NCBI GenBank assembly: GCA_002785985.1
Contig: NHNU01000005.1
Coordinates: 434,001-498,000 of the forward strand
Reading direction: 5' to 3'
DNA: 64,000 bases
Source: Microcyclosporella mali
Taxonomy: Eukaryota; Ascomycota; Dothideomycetes; Mycosphaerellales; Mycosphaerellaceae
Position 1 is the stretch's first letter; every line of letters starts with the position of its first letter. The translations under genes were made by a program, and so were the position numbers. The notes under the pieces were generated by a model. It was not told the origin of the DNA. It ran no database searches and saw nothing but the letters and a program-made list of their open reading frames with translations. Below, piece after piece: positions 1-10,978 of this stretch.

Positions 1-762
1 GAGAACAGCGTTCATCGCGGCGACGAAGGTGGTGCCAGCGGGCGGGAAAGCGTAGGTCTTGACTGGACCATCCTCGGGGTAGTTGCCGTTGTATCCGTAG
101 TATGGAGCATCCTCAATGCCAGCGAAGACCAAGAAGAGCAGGATAGCAATGGCCATAGCAGCAGCGGAGAACATTGACATGAAAGAGACATGCTTGAGGG
201 TTCTTGGCAGTGACATGACGATACCCATCAATGTGGCGATGACGGAGAAGACGACAGTGCAGAGCGAGTGGTCGGATAGAGTGTTGAGGACCTTTGCGCC
301 AGTGAGGACGTGGAAGCCGATGAGGAGGATGTTGTTGGCGAGCAACATGAAGCCAGTGAACTCGTAGGCGATCTTGCTCTTGCCGAAAGCGTAGTAACCA
401 AAGTCGCAGATGTCCCTGATCTCGGGATGCTTCATGATGAACTTGTGCATGGTGATGGAGGTGATCCAGAAGAGAATGCCGGCGACGACCATTGTGATGA
501 TTCCAGGAACCCAGCCGAGGACGGAGAGGGACCATGATTGAGCCATGATGGCCAGACAGACCTGGTCACCGCAGAGGAGCCACGCAGCCTTCTGCCATGA
601 CATGGTGCGGAGCTGGATGTCGTGGGAGTGGTCCTCGTTGACGAGGGCCTTGATGACCTGGTCGGTGCTGGAGCCATCGTAGTCGGGGCTGTCGCTGTCA
701 TTGTCGACGACAGCAACACCAGCTCGCTTCTCATCATCGTAGTCTTCCATTGTGGTGGCCAT
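1..762 (-). CDS. Amino-acid transporter (Aa_trans/AVT family), 3' part cut by window edge
   Basis: The first 254 codons of a polytopic membrane protein start at ATG 762-760 and stay open to base 1, so the C-terminal part lies outside. About 60 polar, acidic N-terminal residues precede a run of hydrophobic helices beginning around SWQKAAWLLCGDQVCLAIM, with at least five helices before the edge. The pattern resembles fungal neutral amino-acid permeases of the Aa_trans family (Neurospora mtr type), which import amino acids by proton symport at the plasma membrane or move them across the vacuole. Helix order and the LGWVPGIITMVV stretch support the family; substrate cannot be read. No intron is visible in this part. 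The next gene upstream lies on the same strand, ending at 2000. Confidence 0.82.
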   Translation of the reverse strand, partial: MATTMEDYDDEKRAGVAVVDNDSDSPDYDGSSTDQVIKALVNEDHSHDIQLRTMSWQKAAWLLCGDQVCLAIMAQSWSLSVLGWVPGIITMVVAGILFWITSITMHKFIMKHPEIRDICDFGYYAFGKSKIAYEFTGFMLLANNILLIGFHVLTGAKVLNTLSDHSLCTVVFSVIATLMGIVMSLPRTLKHVSFMSMFSAAAMAIAILLFLVFAGIEDAPYYGYNGNYPEDGPVKTYAFPPAGTTFVAAMNAVL

Positions 763-1999
763 GGTGTCTGAAGAGCCTGGCTGAGGATGTATGAATGTAT
801 ATTGGGTGTTATCTGTAGGTGGGCAGCAGAGATGCAGAACGGGATATGAACGACAGACCACTTCTTTTTAAGCCCTTCCCAGTCATCGCATATCCGCACC
901 AAAAAGTCTAGTGTAGGGCTGCTAGTTGGCTGAAAGGATATGGCGTGCGCGCTCTGGAAGCTCCCAGGCTGCATACCAGAGCCGGCGACGCCGCAGCATC
1001 TAGACTGCCGGCCCATCAGAGTAGCGAAGAAGCGGCCTGCTCTCAGCTTCCCAAGTCACGCAATTGGCTGCGATGCGGAAGCTCCAGAGACGGCGTGGGA
1101 CATGGCTGCCACGTGTGGATCGAGGCCGCACGTTCGACTGTACTAGTCCTTTGCGGTCTTTTGCAGACGGCCTGAGACATATGCACGCATCATGAAGAAT
1201 GGCTACGCTGACACACCGCGGCCCGAAGACTGTATGTATGGTATGGTATGAGCGACACTGAGTTAGTGGGCATGTGGTGAAGCAGAGAAAAAGCTTGATG
1301 GGACTTGGGTGGCTTGCGCAATGCTTCCATTCATTCGTCTTGGCCTCGGCCGGGTTTAAGCTTTCCCATCCACATTGGATGGTGCCATCATTCCGCCCGT
1401 TCAGGCTACTGATCGCATGCTCACTTCATATTGAACGCTTCGTTAGACCACATCCATTGTCATGCTATCATGAGCTCATCCTCAGGCAGATACTGTATGA
1501 AGGTGACCTTGAAACGTTCCGCAGCACGTACAGAATGATAATACATGCTCAATCGGCATTGCTTGCGCGGCGATCTATCGCTCTGGCTTTTGCTCTGTGC
1601 GATTTTGGGTTGTGGCTACAGAAAGCTGGCCCTGGCCAAACGCCGATTGTGTGTCCTTGTCCTCTGAACTCATACCGGTCCAGTGTCGTCTACTCCACAC
1701 ACAAGTTCCCTTCTGTTCCCTGAAGCCAATCCTCCTACCAACTCCCACGCGACGCTGTTGCTCTCCGTCAACCTGTCCAGGTGTGGAATAAACGCCCCCG
1801 CTTGCCTGTTTGTGTACACGATAAAATGGAATGCTCGTCAACTCGTATCAGCTAAGAAATTACAGATGAGAATGAGGTGGGTGGTCGTGAAGTCTTCGAC
1901 CACGCCTCCCCTATGCGCTGTCGGCTCGCCACCATCTGCGGCATCCGCGCGCAATTAGTGTTACGATTCGTCGATCCGAGTCTTCACTCGTCCGACGCG
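763..1999. other. Intergenic, promoter of transporter / 3' flank of RhoGEF
   Basis: This 1.2-kb stretch separates two minus-strand genes. The part next to 762 must hold the transporter promoter, and the part next to 1999 the RhoGEF terminator. Open frames here have no family resemblance and no signal. A small tatgg-rich direct repeat sits near 1231-1250. Nothing else is seen. Confidence 0.6.
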
Positions 2000-4900
2000 T
2001 CATGTGTCGTGAGACAGAATGATAAAGTGTTGCTCCCATATCCAACCAAGTTCGTTGGACGAGTCGTCCTGGTTTTTGGCCAGCCAGAGCTCTCCTTTCT
2101 GCGCCACCACGTCGAATACCTCTCCCTGCACATATTGCAGGTAGGGGTAACCCGCCTCTCGCCGCGTCCGGTCGATGCTGAACTCGAAGAGACTCGCACA
2201 CACGAACAGAACTTTCATGTCTTCTGGAGCTGCTCGCGTTGGCGACATGGATCGTTGTGGCATGTGTGACGCATCGGGCGGTAGCGCCGAATGAAACGCG
2301 CCAGAGAAGCGTTCGGGTTGATCAGGTCGAGCCGTGAAGTACGATACATCCGACGTAGGTCTCGGACTCCATTGACTGTCAGAGCTCTGCCGTGGCATGT
2401 ACGTAGCCGAGACGCTAGCTGGCAAATTTCCAGTGTTGGGTCTGCTTAATGAAAATGAAGAGGTTGGCGTGTTCACGTTGGAGTTGGACCAGGGACGATT
2501 GGCGGACACATTAGTGTTGAGATTCACGATCGGAGGTGTGCGACCCGACATGGACGAGTTCGAACGCATACGGCTGTCATCATGGAGACTGGGAGCTTGA
2601 TAGAACTCAGATCCGGGCGTATAGATGCCACTGTGCCTTCTCGTCTGTGGGTTCGCCGATGATTCGCTACCAACAGACAGCGCCCTGCTTGAGCTGTCCA
2701 TCGTCGACGGACGTCGCCTGTTGGCTGAGGATGGCTGATCAAGACTGTCCATCGAGGGCAGTTGAGGTGATAGGAAGTTGGCGGTCTCCAGCTTGAGTGA
2801 TCCGTTGCAGATCGCGAGCTGATGCAGCTCCTTCTCCACTTCAGCAAAGTCTGGGCGAAAAGCCGGCGTGATGTCCTGTATGCTATTGGGTATGTCCGAA
2901 GCCTCCAGGACAGGCCTCAGCTTCCTTTCCCAGGCACTCTGCCACTTGAGCTGGATGTCGAGAAAACAGTGCAGACAGTTCTGAACTAGCTGGGCGGTGG
3001 CAGTGTACAGCTTCGGCAGTTCCATCTTCAACGTCTCGTTGAGAGCCACGTAAGCGTCGGAAGCATCGACAGTTCTCTTATCGGGCTTCTGACCGCGGCG
3101 CTCCTCTGACTTGCATTTCGCGTAATCCACAATGCGCTTCTTGCGCTTGTTGATGGCATTTTGAGGGCCTTCGTGGAGCTTGATGCACTGAATCATTGGC
3201 GCCAGTACACGCTTCTGAACGTCAGCTTTGTGTTCCCCGAACGCAACTAGTGTTAGCTCTCGGACGACCTGGCCGTAGCGATGCCATTTGGCAACTGTCT
3301 CGGTCAGGTTGTGCTGTTTCACGTCCATGAATAGCTCGAGTGCTGCCGCATAGTTGTTGATCAGCTCTATGGCCTTGTCTGTACGTTGAACGTAGTCCTG
3401 CACGTCACGCATACAAATCTGCAAACGGATGAAATGGCCGCCAAATTTGTGTGCAAGTTCGTCAAAGTCGGGGTCCTGGAACGCCTCAGCGATGCCCACT
3501 CGCTCCTTTAGTTTCTCTGCTCGTCGCCCAAAAGCTTTCGCAAGACCGCTACGAACATCTGACTCTTTTCGACTCTTGCGGCTAATGATTTGTTCCACTA
3601 AGTCGGCTCGCTTCTTCGCATCATTAATTCGTGTGAGCATGCTAATCATGTTTGTCGCAGCAATCTTGAGATCTTCATGGTCAGGATGCCCGGTAGGTGT
3701 CGTCTCCAGTAGTTGTTGAAGTAGCATCGGATATTTGGCGACACGTTGAGTGGGCTTCACAAGCAACGAGTCCAGATCCCAAGCAGAGGTGATGTCACTT
3801 GCGTTTGCATGACACTCGTCCAGCCAGCATTTCACAGTGATCGTGCTTTGTATTGCTGACAGCCGTTGATTCGCAGCGTCGTGGTTTCTCAAGTACGAAC
3901 CATAGACTTTTTCCATCTGCGTCAAGTTCGCAAGGAAGGTACGGCCGATCGTCGTCGTGCGATCCTTGTCCTCATCAACGGCCTCTGTCATGGTTGTCTG
4001 TGTTGTGTTATCGCTCTGTGTGGTGGAGAAACTGCCCTTCCTGTTCATCCATCGGTTCTGTTTGGCCGGGACATAGACTTGCGTTGCTCCTCGTCTTAGT
4101 TCGTCGTAGAAGTGAAGTGCAAATCGCTCGACCTCATCGCAGTTCCCGAATAGAATTTTTTTGTCCTCAGGGGCCACCAGCTCGGGAGTGCACGTCGCCT
4201 TGTAAATGTCTTCAATGATCTTGAGATCTTGATGGTATGAGTTCTCAGTGTCAAGCAGCTCCTTAATGATATGCCGTCGTTTTTGCAAGCGCTTCTGTTC
4301 TGGACCGGGAGATAAAGTTTGTACCAACTTCACTTGGCTGTCCGCTCCAGTATCAAAAGAGGCTTGCCGAGTCGATTCACTATATGAAGTCATTGACTGT
4401 GAGCCAGGAAGCTGCGGAGGCACTCGTTGGCTGTCAATAGAGGGCCGAGATGAGCCGGAAGCGCCCCAATTTTTGCGATGCCGAGGAGACATCTCACTCG
4501 ACGCGCGATCGGAATACGCCTTTGTGGATGAGATATCAGGAAGAACAAACGACATACGGGGTAAAGGATCGATAGCAGGCGGCGGCGGCGGCGGCGGGGC
4601 ATGTGATGGAAGTGCAGGAGCTGTTGTGGCAAGTGGCGATGCCACAAACCTGTCCGGCGAAGTGAAATCCATCCGCCCTTCAGGAGCATGAATATCAGGC
4701 AAGTCGAATTGACCAGAAGTGGATATTCTCAGACCACTATCATCAAGGTTGGGTGGAAATGCTATGCTGCTCGACCCAGTGCTGAAGCGTGGCGTGTAAC
4801 CATCGTCCTTTGGTGGTGGAGCCGGTCTCTGGTCTTCGTCATCACGATGGACGAGCATGCTCTCACCGCGCTGTTGTCGACTCCATTCCTCGTCGGCCTT

Positions 4901-7585
4901 TTCGATGACGGCCTGGAAGTCGTCATCGCCTCCAGAAATCGGCGAATCTCTGTACACAATGACCGTGCCTGGCTGGAACGAAGCATCCAATGGAGGAGTA
5001 TCTGGAGTTACGTCCGGTATCTCATACGTGCGAGCATCGAGGAGCGTTGTATCTTGGGTGATGCTCTGGGGCTGGTCGGCATCCATGATGCTGTCCAGTA
5101 GGCTTTGTATCATGAAGGCATTCGAACCGCCGTTTGCCGAGATGCGGTGCAAGTCCACCATGTGATGCTGCGCGTGCTCAACCATTTCCGACGTGAGAGT
5201 GCCCGTGCTTTGGAAATAATGGAGCATTTCGGCATAGTTGCTAGGTGATTCTGCATTCGGCGTATCCGTTTCGGGCGCAGTCAAAGATGATACTGCTGTG
5301 GTCTCATCACGAAGAACGTGCTTTCGCGGCGTCGCTTCGTACGCTTCGTCGCCTGGCGAAGTCTCCTGCCCATCCACAGGGATTTCCAAATGTTCGTTGC
5401 TCGTGGAAGAATGCTGAGTCTGCGACTGCACCTGCGACACGTCTCTTTCGGAGTCAAAGGTCGGCTGCGCGCTCTCGGAGTGGTTCTCTGCGTGCTGGGA
5501 CCATGGTTCCGCGTGGTCGTTTGCAGCATGTGGGTCATCATCGAGCATTATTTGTATGGAACCTTGATCGCCGGCCAATCCGCTTCCCAGATTCCAGTGT
5601 TCCTCTATGTCACTCGTTGGACTTGCTGTCGCTGAAGGACTGTCAGCGAATTCAGTGGCGGAACGACTAGCTGGAGATTGACTGCGTTCGTGCATGCGCA
5701 TGACATCGCGAAGCACTGCAGAATTCTGCTCTACGCCAAAGGACAAATCTCGCGTGCGAGTGTCAGCAGAGGGCTGCTGAGATGCAGGTACCGATTTGAC
5801 GGGAGCTTGGTAGGTTGCGGGCGCTAATAGAACCAGCGTCTCTTCCGCGACCGGCTTTGGCGTCGCGGTTGCGGTTGCGGGACGTCCAAGGATTGGGCTT
5901 TCGTCTTCGAACATCGTGCGATCAGTATGGCTGGTCAGTGGCTCTGCACCCAATCTCGACGGATCTTGAATTCCAGCGGTCGCTAAAGTAAGCCTCCGCG
6001 AATGACTGAACCCGTTGTTGTCGGCAGCTGGTGGTATGTCGAGCAGTACATTTTGATGGCTGTCCTCCTCACTTCTTTCTGTCTGATCTGCCTCTGCGCC
6101 ACTAACCGCTTGACCATACTCGTGGGAGGTCAATCGCGAAGGCGCTCTGCTAGAAGCGCTTCGTGACTGGCTTCTGGCTTGACTTCTGATGCTTTCCTGT
6201 GACGCGCTTGACTTGAGGCTTTGCGAGATTGCTCTTTGTATTCTTGCCCGACGTTCCTCGAAATTGATCTTATCCAGCTCTGGAATCTTTCGTTTTGACC
6301 GCTCCTTCTGAGGATCATACGGCTTTCCCAACCATTGTTCGCTTGGCCGCCTTCCATCTCTTGGACTTGCATTTGAGGATTGTGCTCGCTCGGCAGCACG
6401 AGCGCGACTGGCTGCGGTGGTCGCTGAACTGACCGGCTGCCTAGGCCTGGAAGAGCGTAGCGGAGGGGACGTCTTCTGCATGGGAGCGACGATTTTGGCT
6501 GACAGTGTTTGTCCAGGTTGCGATGTGGTGATCGGTGGCGGGTGATAACGGCTTCGAGATGTGACAGGAGTGTGGTTTTCCTTGCCATGTGCATGGCCGG
6601 GCCTTGTTGGCGACTTCTCCAACCTCCTACGGCCAGGTGGGATCGACATTGCCGAAGGAGCTCGCGACTGGCTAGCAGACGATGCATTGGAGTCTGTCGA
6701 GTGCTGCCGCCTACTGACCGGTATCCTCGATGTCATGGGCGAGCTTCTCTGGCCACTGCCTGGTGAATACAAGTCAGGCATCTGCCTGACATTCAGATTC
6801 GGCATGCTTGGTGCCGCGAAGGACCTGAGTGTGTCCATGTCGCTCCGACTGCGCTTGTGGGCAATTTTCTGTGTTGCAGGTGGAGCCAGCGTTGCGAATA
6901 TGTCTTGACGTGAATGACTGCGTCCGTGTTTGAGGGCAATACTGCCTTCACTGCCGCGGCGAGGCGCTTTCTCGAATGTCGGGAGAGGTCCATACTGGCC
7001 CAGGTCGAAGTTGCCGTTCCACTTCCCATCCGCGCTAATCTCTCCAAATAATGGCCGCGAGCTGGCATAAGATGGCTTGGTGGGAGACTTGGCCCGCTTG
7101 TGGTTGAAGGCGCCGTGCGGTTGATTCCGCATGTTGGCAGCTTCAATGGAAGGCGACTTTTGCAGTTTGCGTGGACTTCTCTGGCGGCTCGAATTCACGG
7201 TTGGGGCTCGTTTGTGCTTCTCACGTGTCATGGTGCCGGAGGCGGAGGTGGTGGCCGTGGTCGTAGCCGGCAGAGGCACTGCGCCTTCGAAACTTTTGGC
7301 CATGTCCTTGACCTTGCCTCTGCCGAGGCCGGGCTGCCGAGCGATTGGAAGAGCGGGATGAGAGCGAACGGTGTTGAGAGCATGAGCAGAGACAGGGCTA
7401 GATGGCGCCAGCATGCCCAGATGGCCAGCAGTGACGCCAGGGGACGGATCTGTTACCGCTGGGGCTGTGCGACCAGTGCCATCACCAGATGTGGGCGCGG
7501 TTGGGCTGTGGAGATATTCGCATGGGTCGAAGGGCCCGCTCATGTTGCCGTGGACGAGCGGCGGCGAGGCAGCGCGCTGGTCCAT
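2000..7585 (-). CDS. Rho/Cdc42 guanine nucleotide exchange factor, DH-BAR-SH3 (Gef1/Tuba-like)
   Basis: One uninterrupted frame of 1861 aa from ATG 7585-7583; the open frame extends 28 codons further up but only from a TTG in a GAC-repeat tract, so the ATG is preferred. The first ~1080 residues are Ser/Pro/Arg-rich and predicted disordered, with a poly-Pro run (nt ~4575-4600). A DH domain follows (about residues 1100-1310, beginning RRHIIKELLDTENSYHQDL), then a BAR-like helical domain (about 1350-1560) and a C-terminal SH3-like domain (about 1788-1860, containing GEVFDVVAQKGELWLAKN). DH-BAR proteins activate Cdc42 at growth sites in fungi and Tuba does so in animals; by analogy this one would couple curved membrane to GTPase activation in polarity or septation. 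The role is inferred; the domain order is seen. No PH domain was found after the DH. Confidence 0.88.
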   Translation of the reverse strand: MDQRAASPPLVHGNMSGPFDPCEYLHSPTAPTSGDGTGRTAPAVTDPSPGVTAGHLGMLAPSSPVSAHALNTVRSHPALPIARQPGLGRGKVKDMAKSFEGAVPLPATTTATTSASGTMTREKHKRAPTVNSSRQRSPRKLQKSPSIEAANMRNQPHGAFNHKRAKSPTKPSYASSRPLFGEISADGKWNGNFDLGQYGPLPTFEKAPRRGSEGSIALKHGRSHSRQDIFATLAPPATQKIAHKRSRSDMDTLRSFAAPSMPNLNVRQMPDLYSPGSGQRSSPMTSRIPVSRRQHSTDSNASSASQSRAPSAMSIPPGRRRLEKSPTRPGHAHGKENHTPVTSRSRYHPPPITTSQPGQTLSAKIVAPMQKTSPPLRSSRPRQPVSSATTAASRARAAERAQSSNASPRDGRRPSEQWLGKPYDPQKERSKRKIPELDKINFEERRARIQRAISQSLKSSASQESIRSQARSQSRSASSRAPSRLTSHEYGQAVSGAEADQTERSEEDSHQNVLLDIPPAADNNGFSHSRRLTLATAGIQDPSRLGAEPLTSHTDRTMFEDESPILGRPATATATPKPVAEETLVLLAPATYQAPVKSVPASQQPSADTRTRDLSFGVEQNSAVLRDVMRMHERSQSPASRSATEFADSPSATASPTSDIEEHWNLGSGLAGDQGSIQIMLDDDPHAANDHAEPWSQHAENHSESAQPTFDSERDVSQVQSQTQHSSTSNEHLEIPVDGQETSPGDEAYEATPRKHVLRDETTAVSSLTAPETDTPNAESPSNYAEMLHYFQSTGTLTSEMVEHAQHHMVDLHRISANGGSNAFMIQSLLDSIMDADQPQSITQDTTLLDARTYEIPDVTPDTPPLDASFQPGTVIVYRDSPISGGDDDFQAVIEKADEEWSRQQRGESMLVHRDDEDQRPAPPPKDDGYTPRFSTGSSSIAFPPNLDDSGLRISTSGQFDLPDIHAPEGRMDFTSPDRFVASPLATTAPALPSHAPPPPPPPAIDPLPRMSFVLPDISSTKAYSDRASSEMSPRHRKNWGASGSSRPSIDSQRVPPQLPGSQSMTSYSESTRQASFDTGADSQVKLVQTLSPGPEQKRLQKRRHIIKELLDTENSYHQDLKIIEDIYKATCTPELVAPEDKKILFGNCDEVERFALHFYDELRRGATQVYVPAKQNRWMNRKGSFSTTQSDNTTQTTMTEAVDEDKDRTTTIGRTFLANLTQMEKVYGSYLRNHDAANQRLSAIQSTITVKCWLDECHANASDITSAWDLDSLLVKPTQRVAKYPMLLQQLLETTPTGHPDHEDLKIAATNMISMLTRINDAKKRADLVEQIISRKSRKESDVRSGLAKAFGRRAEKLKERVGIAEAFQDPDFDELAHKFGGHFIRLQICMRDVQDYVQRTDKAIELINNYAAALELFMDVKQHNLTETVAKWHRYGQVVRELTLVAFGEHKADVQKRVLAPMIQCIKLHEGPQNAINKRKKRIVDYAKCKSEERRGQKPDKRTVDASDAYVALNETLKMELPKLYTATAQLVQNCLHCFLDIQLKWQSAWERKLRPVLEASDIPNSIQDITPAFRPDFAEVEKELHQLAICNGSLKLETANFLSPQLPSMDSLDQPSSANRRRPSTMDSSSRALSVGSESSANPQTRRHSGIYTPGSEFYQAPSLHDDSRMRSNSSMSGRTPPIVNLNTNVSANRPWSNSNVNTPTSSFSLSRPNTGNLPASVSATYMPRQSSDSQWSPRPTSDVSYFTARPDQPERFSGAFHSALPPDASHMPQRSMSPTRAAPEDMKVLFVCASLFEFSIDRTRREAGYPYLQYVQGEVFDVVAQKGELWLAKNQDDSSNELGWIWEQHFIILSHDT

Positions 7586-8654
7586 CGCATTATTCTCCGA
7601 CGGGCTAGAGCAGTCAAGCACATCTCGGGGTGTGTCGCATGTCGTCGCTGTTGTCGTCGTCGTCGTCAATCGCTGGATCTCGGCCTGAGCAGAGTGGAGC
7701 GTCTGGGTTGATCGGGTACTGGGATGTTGCGGGGGTGCGACGGCAAGGCAATAACACCGGTTGAATGTGTGCGAGCGGGCGTCTGGCGGCGTAGAATGGA
7801 CGGCAGGGTGGTGGCAGAGCGGAGCGTGGTGTGGTTGTTGTTGTTTGTGCAGCGCGAAGTGGTTGAAGTGGTGCGAGTGTGTCGTCGAATTGGAGATCCG
7901 ATGTCTCAGTCAGGCTGCGCGCGAGGCAAGAATGACCCAGGGCACAGCTTAGATTGCTTTCCCAGCTTTCCTCAGCTTCGTGCGGCCCGTTCATCTCGAT
8001 TCCAACTTCGCCCAACTTCGTGACGCCGACAGGGATCAGAGCTGCATTATTACACATATGTACCTTGCGCGCATATATCGCCCGCTACGATACCATGAAC
8101 CAATGCCGGGCTGCCACACCGCGCGCTCAGAGTAGCGTTTGCTGCCTCGTTTGCCCTACTGCATGCATACTGCACGCTACTAGCCACCGACTTCACACGT
8201 TCGAACCCGTCAATATACATGCACATGCAGAAACACTACAGTAGTAGGAGGTAGTGGCAGTGGCAGAGTGGAAGGGTCCGGTATGTGTGGCAGATCTGCT
8301 GTCACACTGATGAGTCTGTCTGGTGTCTGTCTACCTGCCAACTGATGAGCCATCGACTGTTCGCCACGTCGTCGCACAGACCCGCCACAACCCACACAAT
8401 ACAAGGGATGACCATGCGACAGAACAAGACGTTCATCTGCGTAACGCGGCTGTTGCGTGGGACGATCGCTGTACGATTGGCCGTTTACTGCTATTGATTT
8501 GATGCCAGGTACACTTCTGTACATGTTCTTGCGCAAGGGCTGGCTTGTGTAATACCTCCCGTCGATCATAACAATAACACTGACAGCAGTAGCAACAACA
8601 CGAGATTGTCGACAACCAATCGCATGTGGCACGGTCTGGTACTGCAGAGATCCC
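7586..8654. other. Intergenic with trinucleotide tract
   Basis: This is the promoter side of the RhoGEF and the 3' side of the FAD monooxygenase, both on the minus strand. A GTC-type trinucleotide tract lies at about 7641-7667, just upstream of the chosen RhoGEF start. No supported gene is present; the open frames have no recognisable content. Confidence 0.6.
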
Positions 8655-10086
8655 CTACGCCTTAGCGAAGAGCGCATCAAAATCTTCCTCTGCGATCTTT
8701 TGCACATCCTGGCCGTAGATGATCTTCTGCACATCAGCGTCCGCCCACTTGTCTGGGACCGGTCCTTTGCCGGCCTTCAGAGCTGCGAATTGCTCGTCTC
8801 TTTCCTTCTTTGCCGCTCCGGAGCCGAGATGTAGTGTCCTTCCAGACTCCGCCGCGAGCTCTACAAGTCTGTATGCTCGGTCTCTGCGGATTGCCTCGTA
8901 TACCTTCAGCCCCTTGTTGATGCTTTCTGCACCTGTGTCTGGTAGCTTAGAGAGTACAATGCCGAGTACCGCTCCATCTTCGATTGCTTGAGCCGCTCCT
9001 TGAGCCAGATGTGGCAGCGTAGGATGGCACGCATCTCCCACCAAGGCCGTCTGCTGGTGCACCCAGGTTGGTAATGGCTCGTGCACTCTCAGCTTCCATT
9101 CGCACACCTCTCCCTCTGGCACCAAGTCCAACATCTTTCGGACCTTTGGACAGAAGTCGCCGAACACTTCCATCATCTGCGGTTTGCTTCCTTTGGTCGT
9201 GTAGGTAGCAGAGGGGCCAGAAGCAAAATTCACGTCCGGCTGAACGGTGCTGAGGTTATAAATCTGCTTACTGGAGACCGGATACGCAATGATATGTCGC
9301 TTCTCGCCGATCCACCTCGTCACGGCCTCCTTGTCAATGAGCTCCAGAAGCTCCGGGTCATCTTTCATTTGATCCCTGGTGAGCATGATCCGATACGCAG
9401 CCTGTCCAGTGTCGATAATTTTGGCATCGATCTTGTTCAATCGGAGAATGTGATCGCGAACCGTCGATTTGATACCGTCAGCTGCGAGCAGCACATCGCA
9501 CTTCACCTCGAATGGCTCTCCGTTCCGCGGGACTGCTGTGAAGGACGGATGTGGGCCATATGATTTGACCTCACCCACGGCAGTGGAAAAGTGGAATCGG
9601 ATCGCTTTCTCTCGCTTACACCCTTCATACATCGATCCAGCTAGAGAAGAACGATGACCAACCATATGTGGATATGTGTATGTGGATCGGATATAATTCA
9701 AGTCGACGTGTCCCAATTCGCTGTCACTCGACCCTTCTGCTTTATTGTCAATGTCGCTCTTTAGGGAACGTGATGAGGAGTCTCACGTCGGATGCTGGTC
9801 TCCTTGAGATCGACCGCTTCCTTCTCAATGTCTTCCCAAACGCCAAGCCTGTCCAGTACTCGAGCCATATTCGGGGCTAGCTGAATACCGGCACCCACGA
9901 ATCCCAGGTTCGAAGCCGTCTCGTAGACATTGATATTTCTGAAGCCTTGTTTTGCGAGCGCCAAAGCAGTGGCCAAGCCACCCATACCTATCACGATGTA
10001 AGTCGCTCGTTGTTGAGATGCCGGGCGGCTCACTCACCTCCTCCAGAGATGCATATCTCGAGATCCAGGACATCTTTGGGCGCCAT
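8655..10086 (-). CDS. FAD-dependent monooxygenase, salicylate hydroxylase-like
   Basis: Three exons, 10038-10086, 9787-9987 and 8655-9736, with two 50-nt introns, give 443 aa. Splicing rebuilds the Rossmann motif as ISGGGMGGLATALALAKQGF near the N-terminus, and the second junction reads ETSIRQGSSDSELGHVDL, which continues into PHMVGHRSSLAG. Other group-A flavoprotein marks are AADGIKSTVR in the middle and GDACHPTLPHLAQGAAQAIE, which binds the FAD pyrophosphate. No signal peptide or membrane helix is present, so it should be cytosolic. This family hydroxylates small aromatic acids (salicylate, 6-hydroxynicotinate, 3-hydroxybenzoate) with NAD(P)H and O2; the substrate here is unknown. It shares an 892-bp divergent promoter region with the NADH dehydrogenase gene. 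No catechol dioxygenase or other catabolic gene is adjacent. Confidence 0.9.
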
Positions 10087-10978
10087 GATGCTTGGGTCTG
10101 CTCAATACTATACTTATGAAAAAAAGATCTCCGTGGGTAGCTGGAGAGAATGAAGACGGGAAACACCTGCCACTACGATGAGGGTCTCCGCAGGCTTATA
10201 CATTTGATACATCGTGTACCCCATGTCGCCCAGAGCCCAGTCGAGTCAATTGCCGTCGGCCGGTTGTGAGTACGCCCGACCGACTTCCATGCCCAGATGT
10301 GCGGCAAACCAGTTCGGAACCACTTCTATTAGCTAACGAGACGAAGACTAAACCTAGCTCAGCGAGCGGGCAGAGGCAGGTTGTAACTGCAGACCCTACA
10401 TAAACGTGGGTGTCTCCCGAGCGTGCATCTTTTGCAGGTAGCCTTGCGACGCCGGTCATTACTCTCGGCCGGCGGAGATGGAGCTCAAGGACTTACGCCT
10501 TGGTCAGTGACGACTCGTTCTGCTTTCGGCACAGCAAGCGGGAGCAATGGGTCGTAGGTCCGAACGTCGGAGTACCAGGACCTCACGCATGCCGTGTCCT
10601 TCGAGTGGTGCATGCATGGATGATGATGAATCGTGGCTGGCGGGGGAGCCAATTCCCAAACATCCTACGAAGTTTCACACGCGTCCTCTGAGCAGCTACA
10701 CGACACCGGCGTATCGAAACATGCTGCTGTCCATCGGGACGCATGGCATGCGAAATAAACCATCGGCCATCGTTGACTTGAAGATGAGTGCTGAATAGTC
10801 AGTTTGTGCTCGCTTCCGCCAGATCCCGGTACCAGGCGGAAAAGCTTCTCAAACCAAACCGCCGTGATGTAATCGCAAGTCGGAACCCATAACTTGACAT
10901 TGACATCAAGAGCACAGCATTTAGAGACCCTTATGTTCAACAACTCGAGGTCACGGCCCTGTCCCGCTACTGTAAGCG
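10087..10978. promoter_or_regulatory. Divergent promoter region, FAD monooxygenase / NADH dehydrogenase
   Basis: 892 bp separate the two start codons, which point away from each other. Both promoters must lie here. No convincing TATA box or repeated motif was found by eye, and no gene. Confidence 0.5.

Noticed and set aside
7586..7669. N-terminal extension of the RhoGEF (poly-Thr start)
   Set aside because: It would start on TTG within a trinucleotide tract; the first ATG in the frame is at 7585.
8190..8225. TTCGAACC-like sequence resembling a tRNA T-arm
   Set aside because: No matching acceptor stem, D-arm or anticodon arm could be folded around it.
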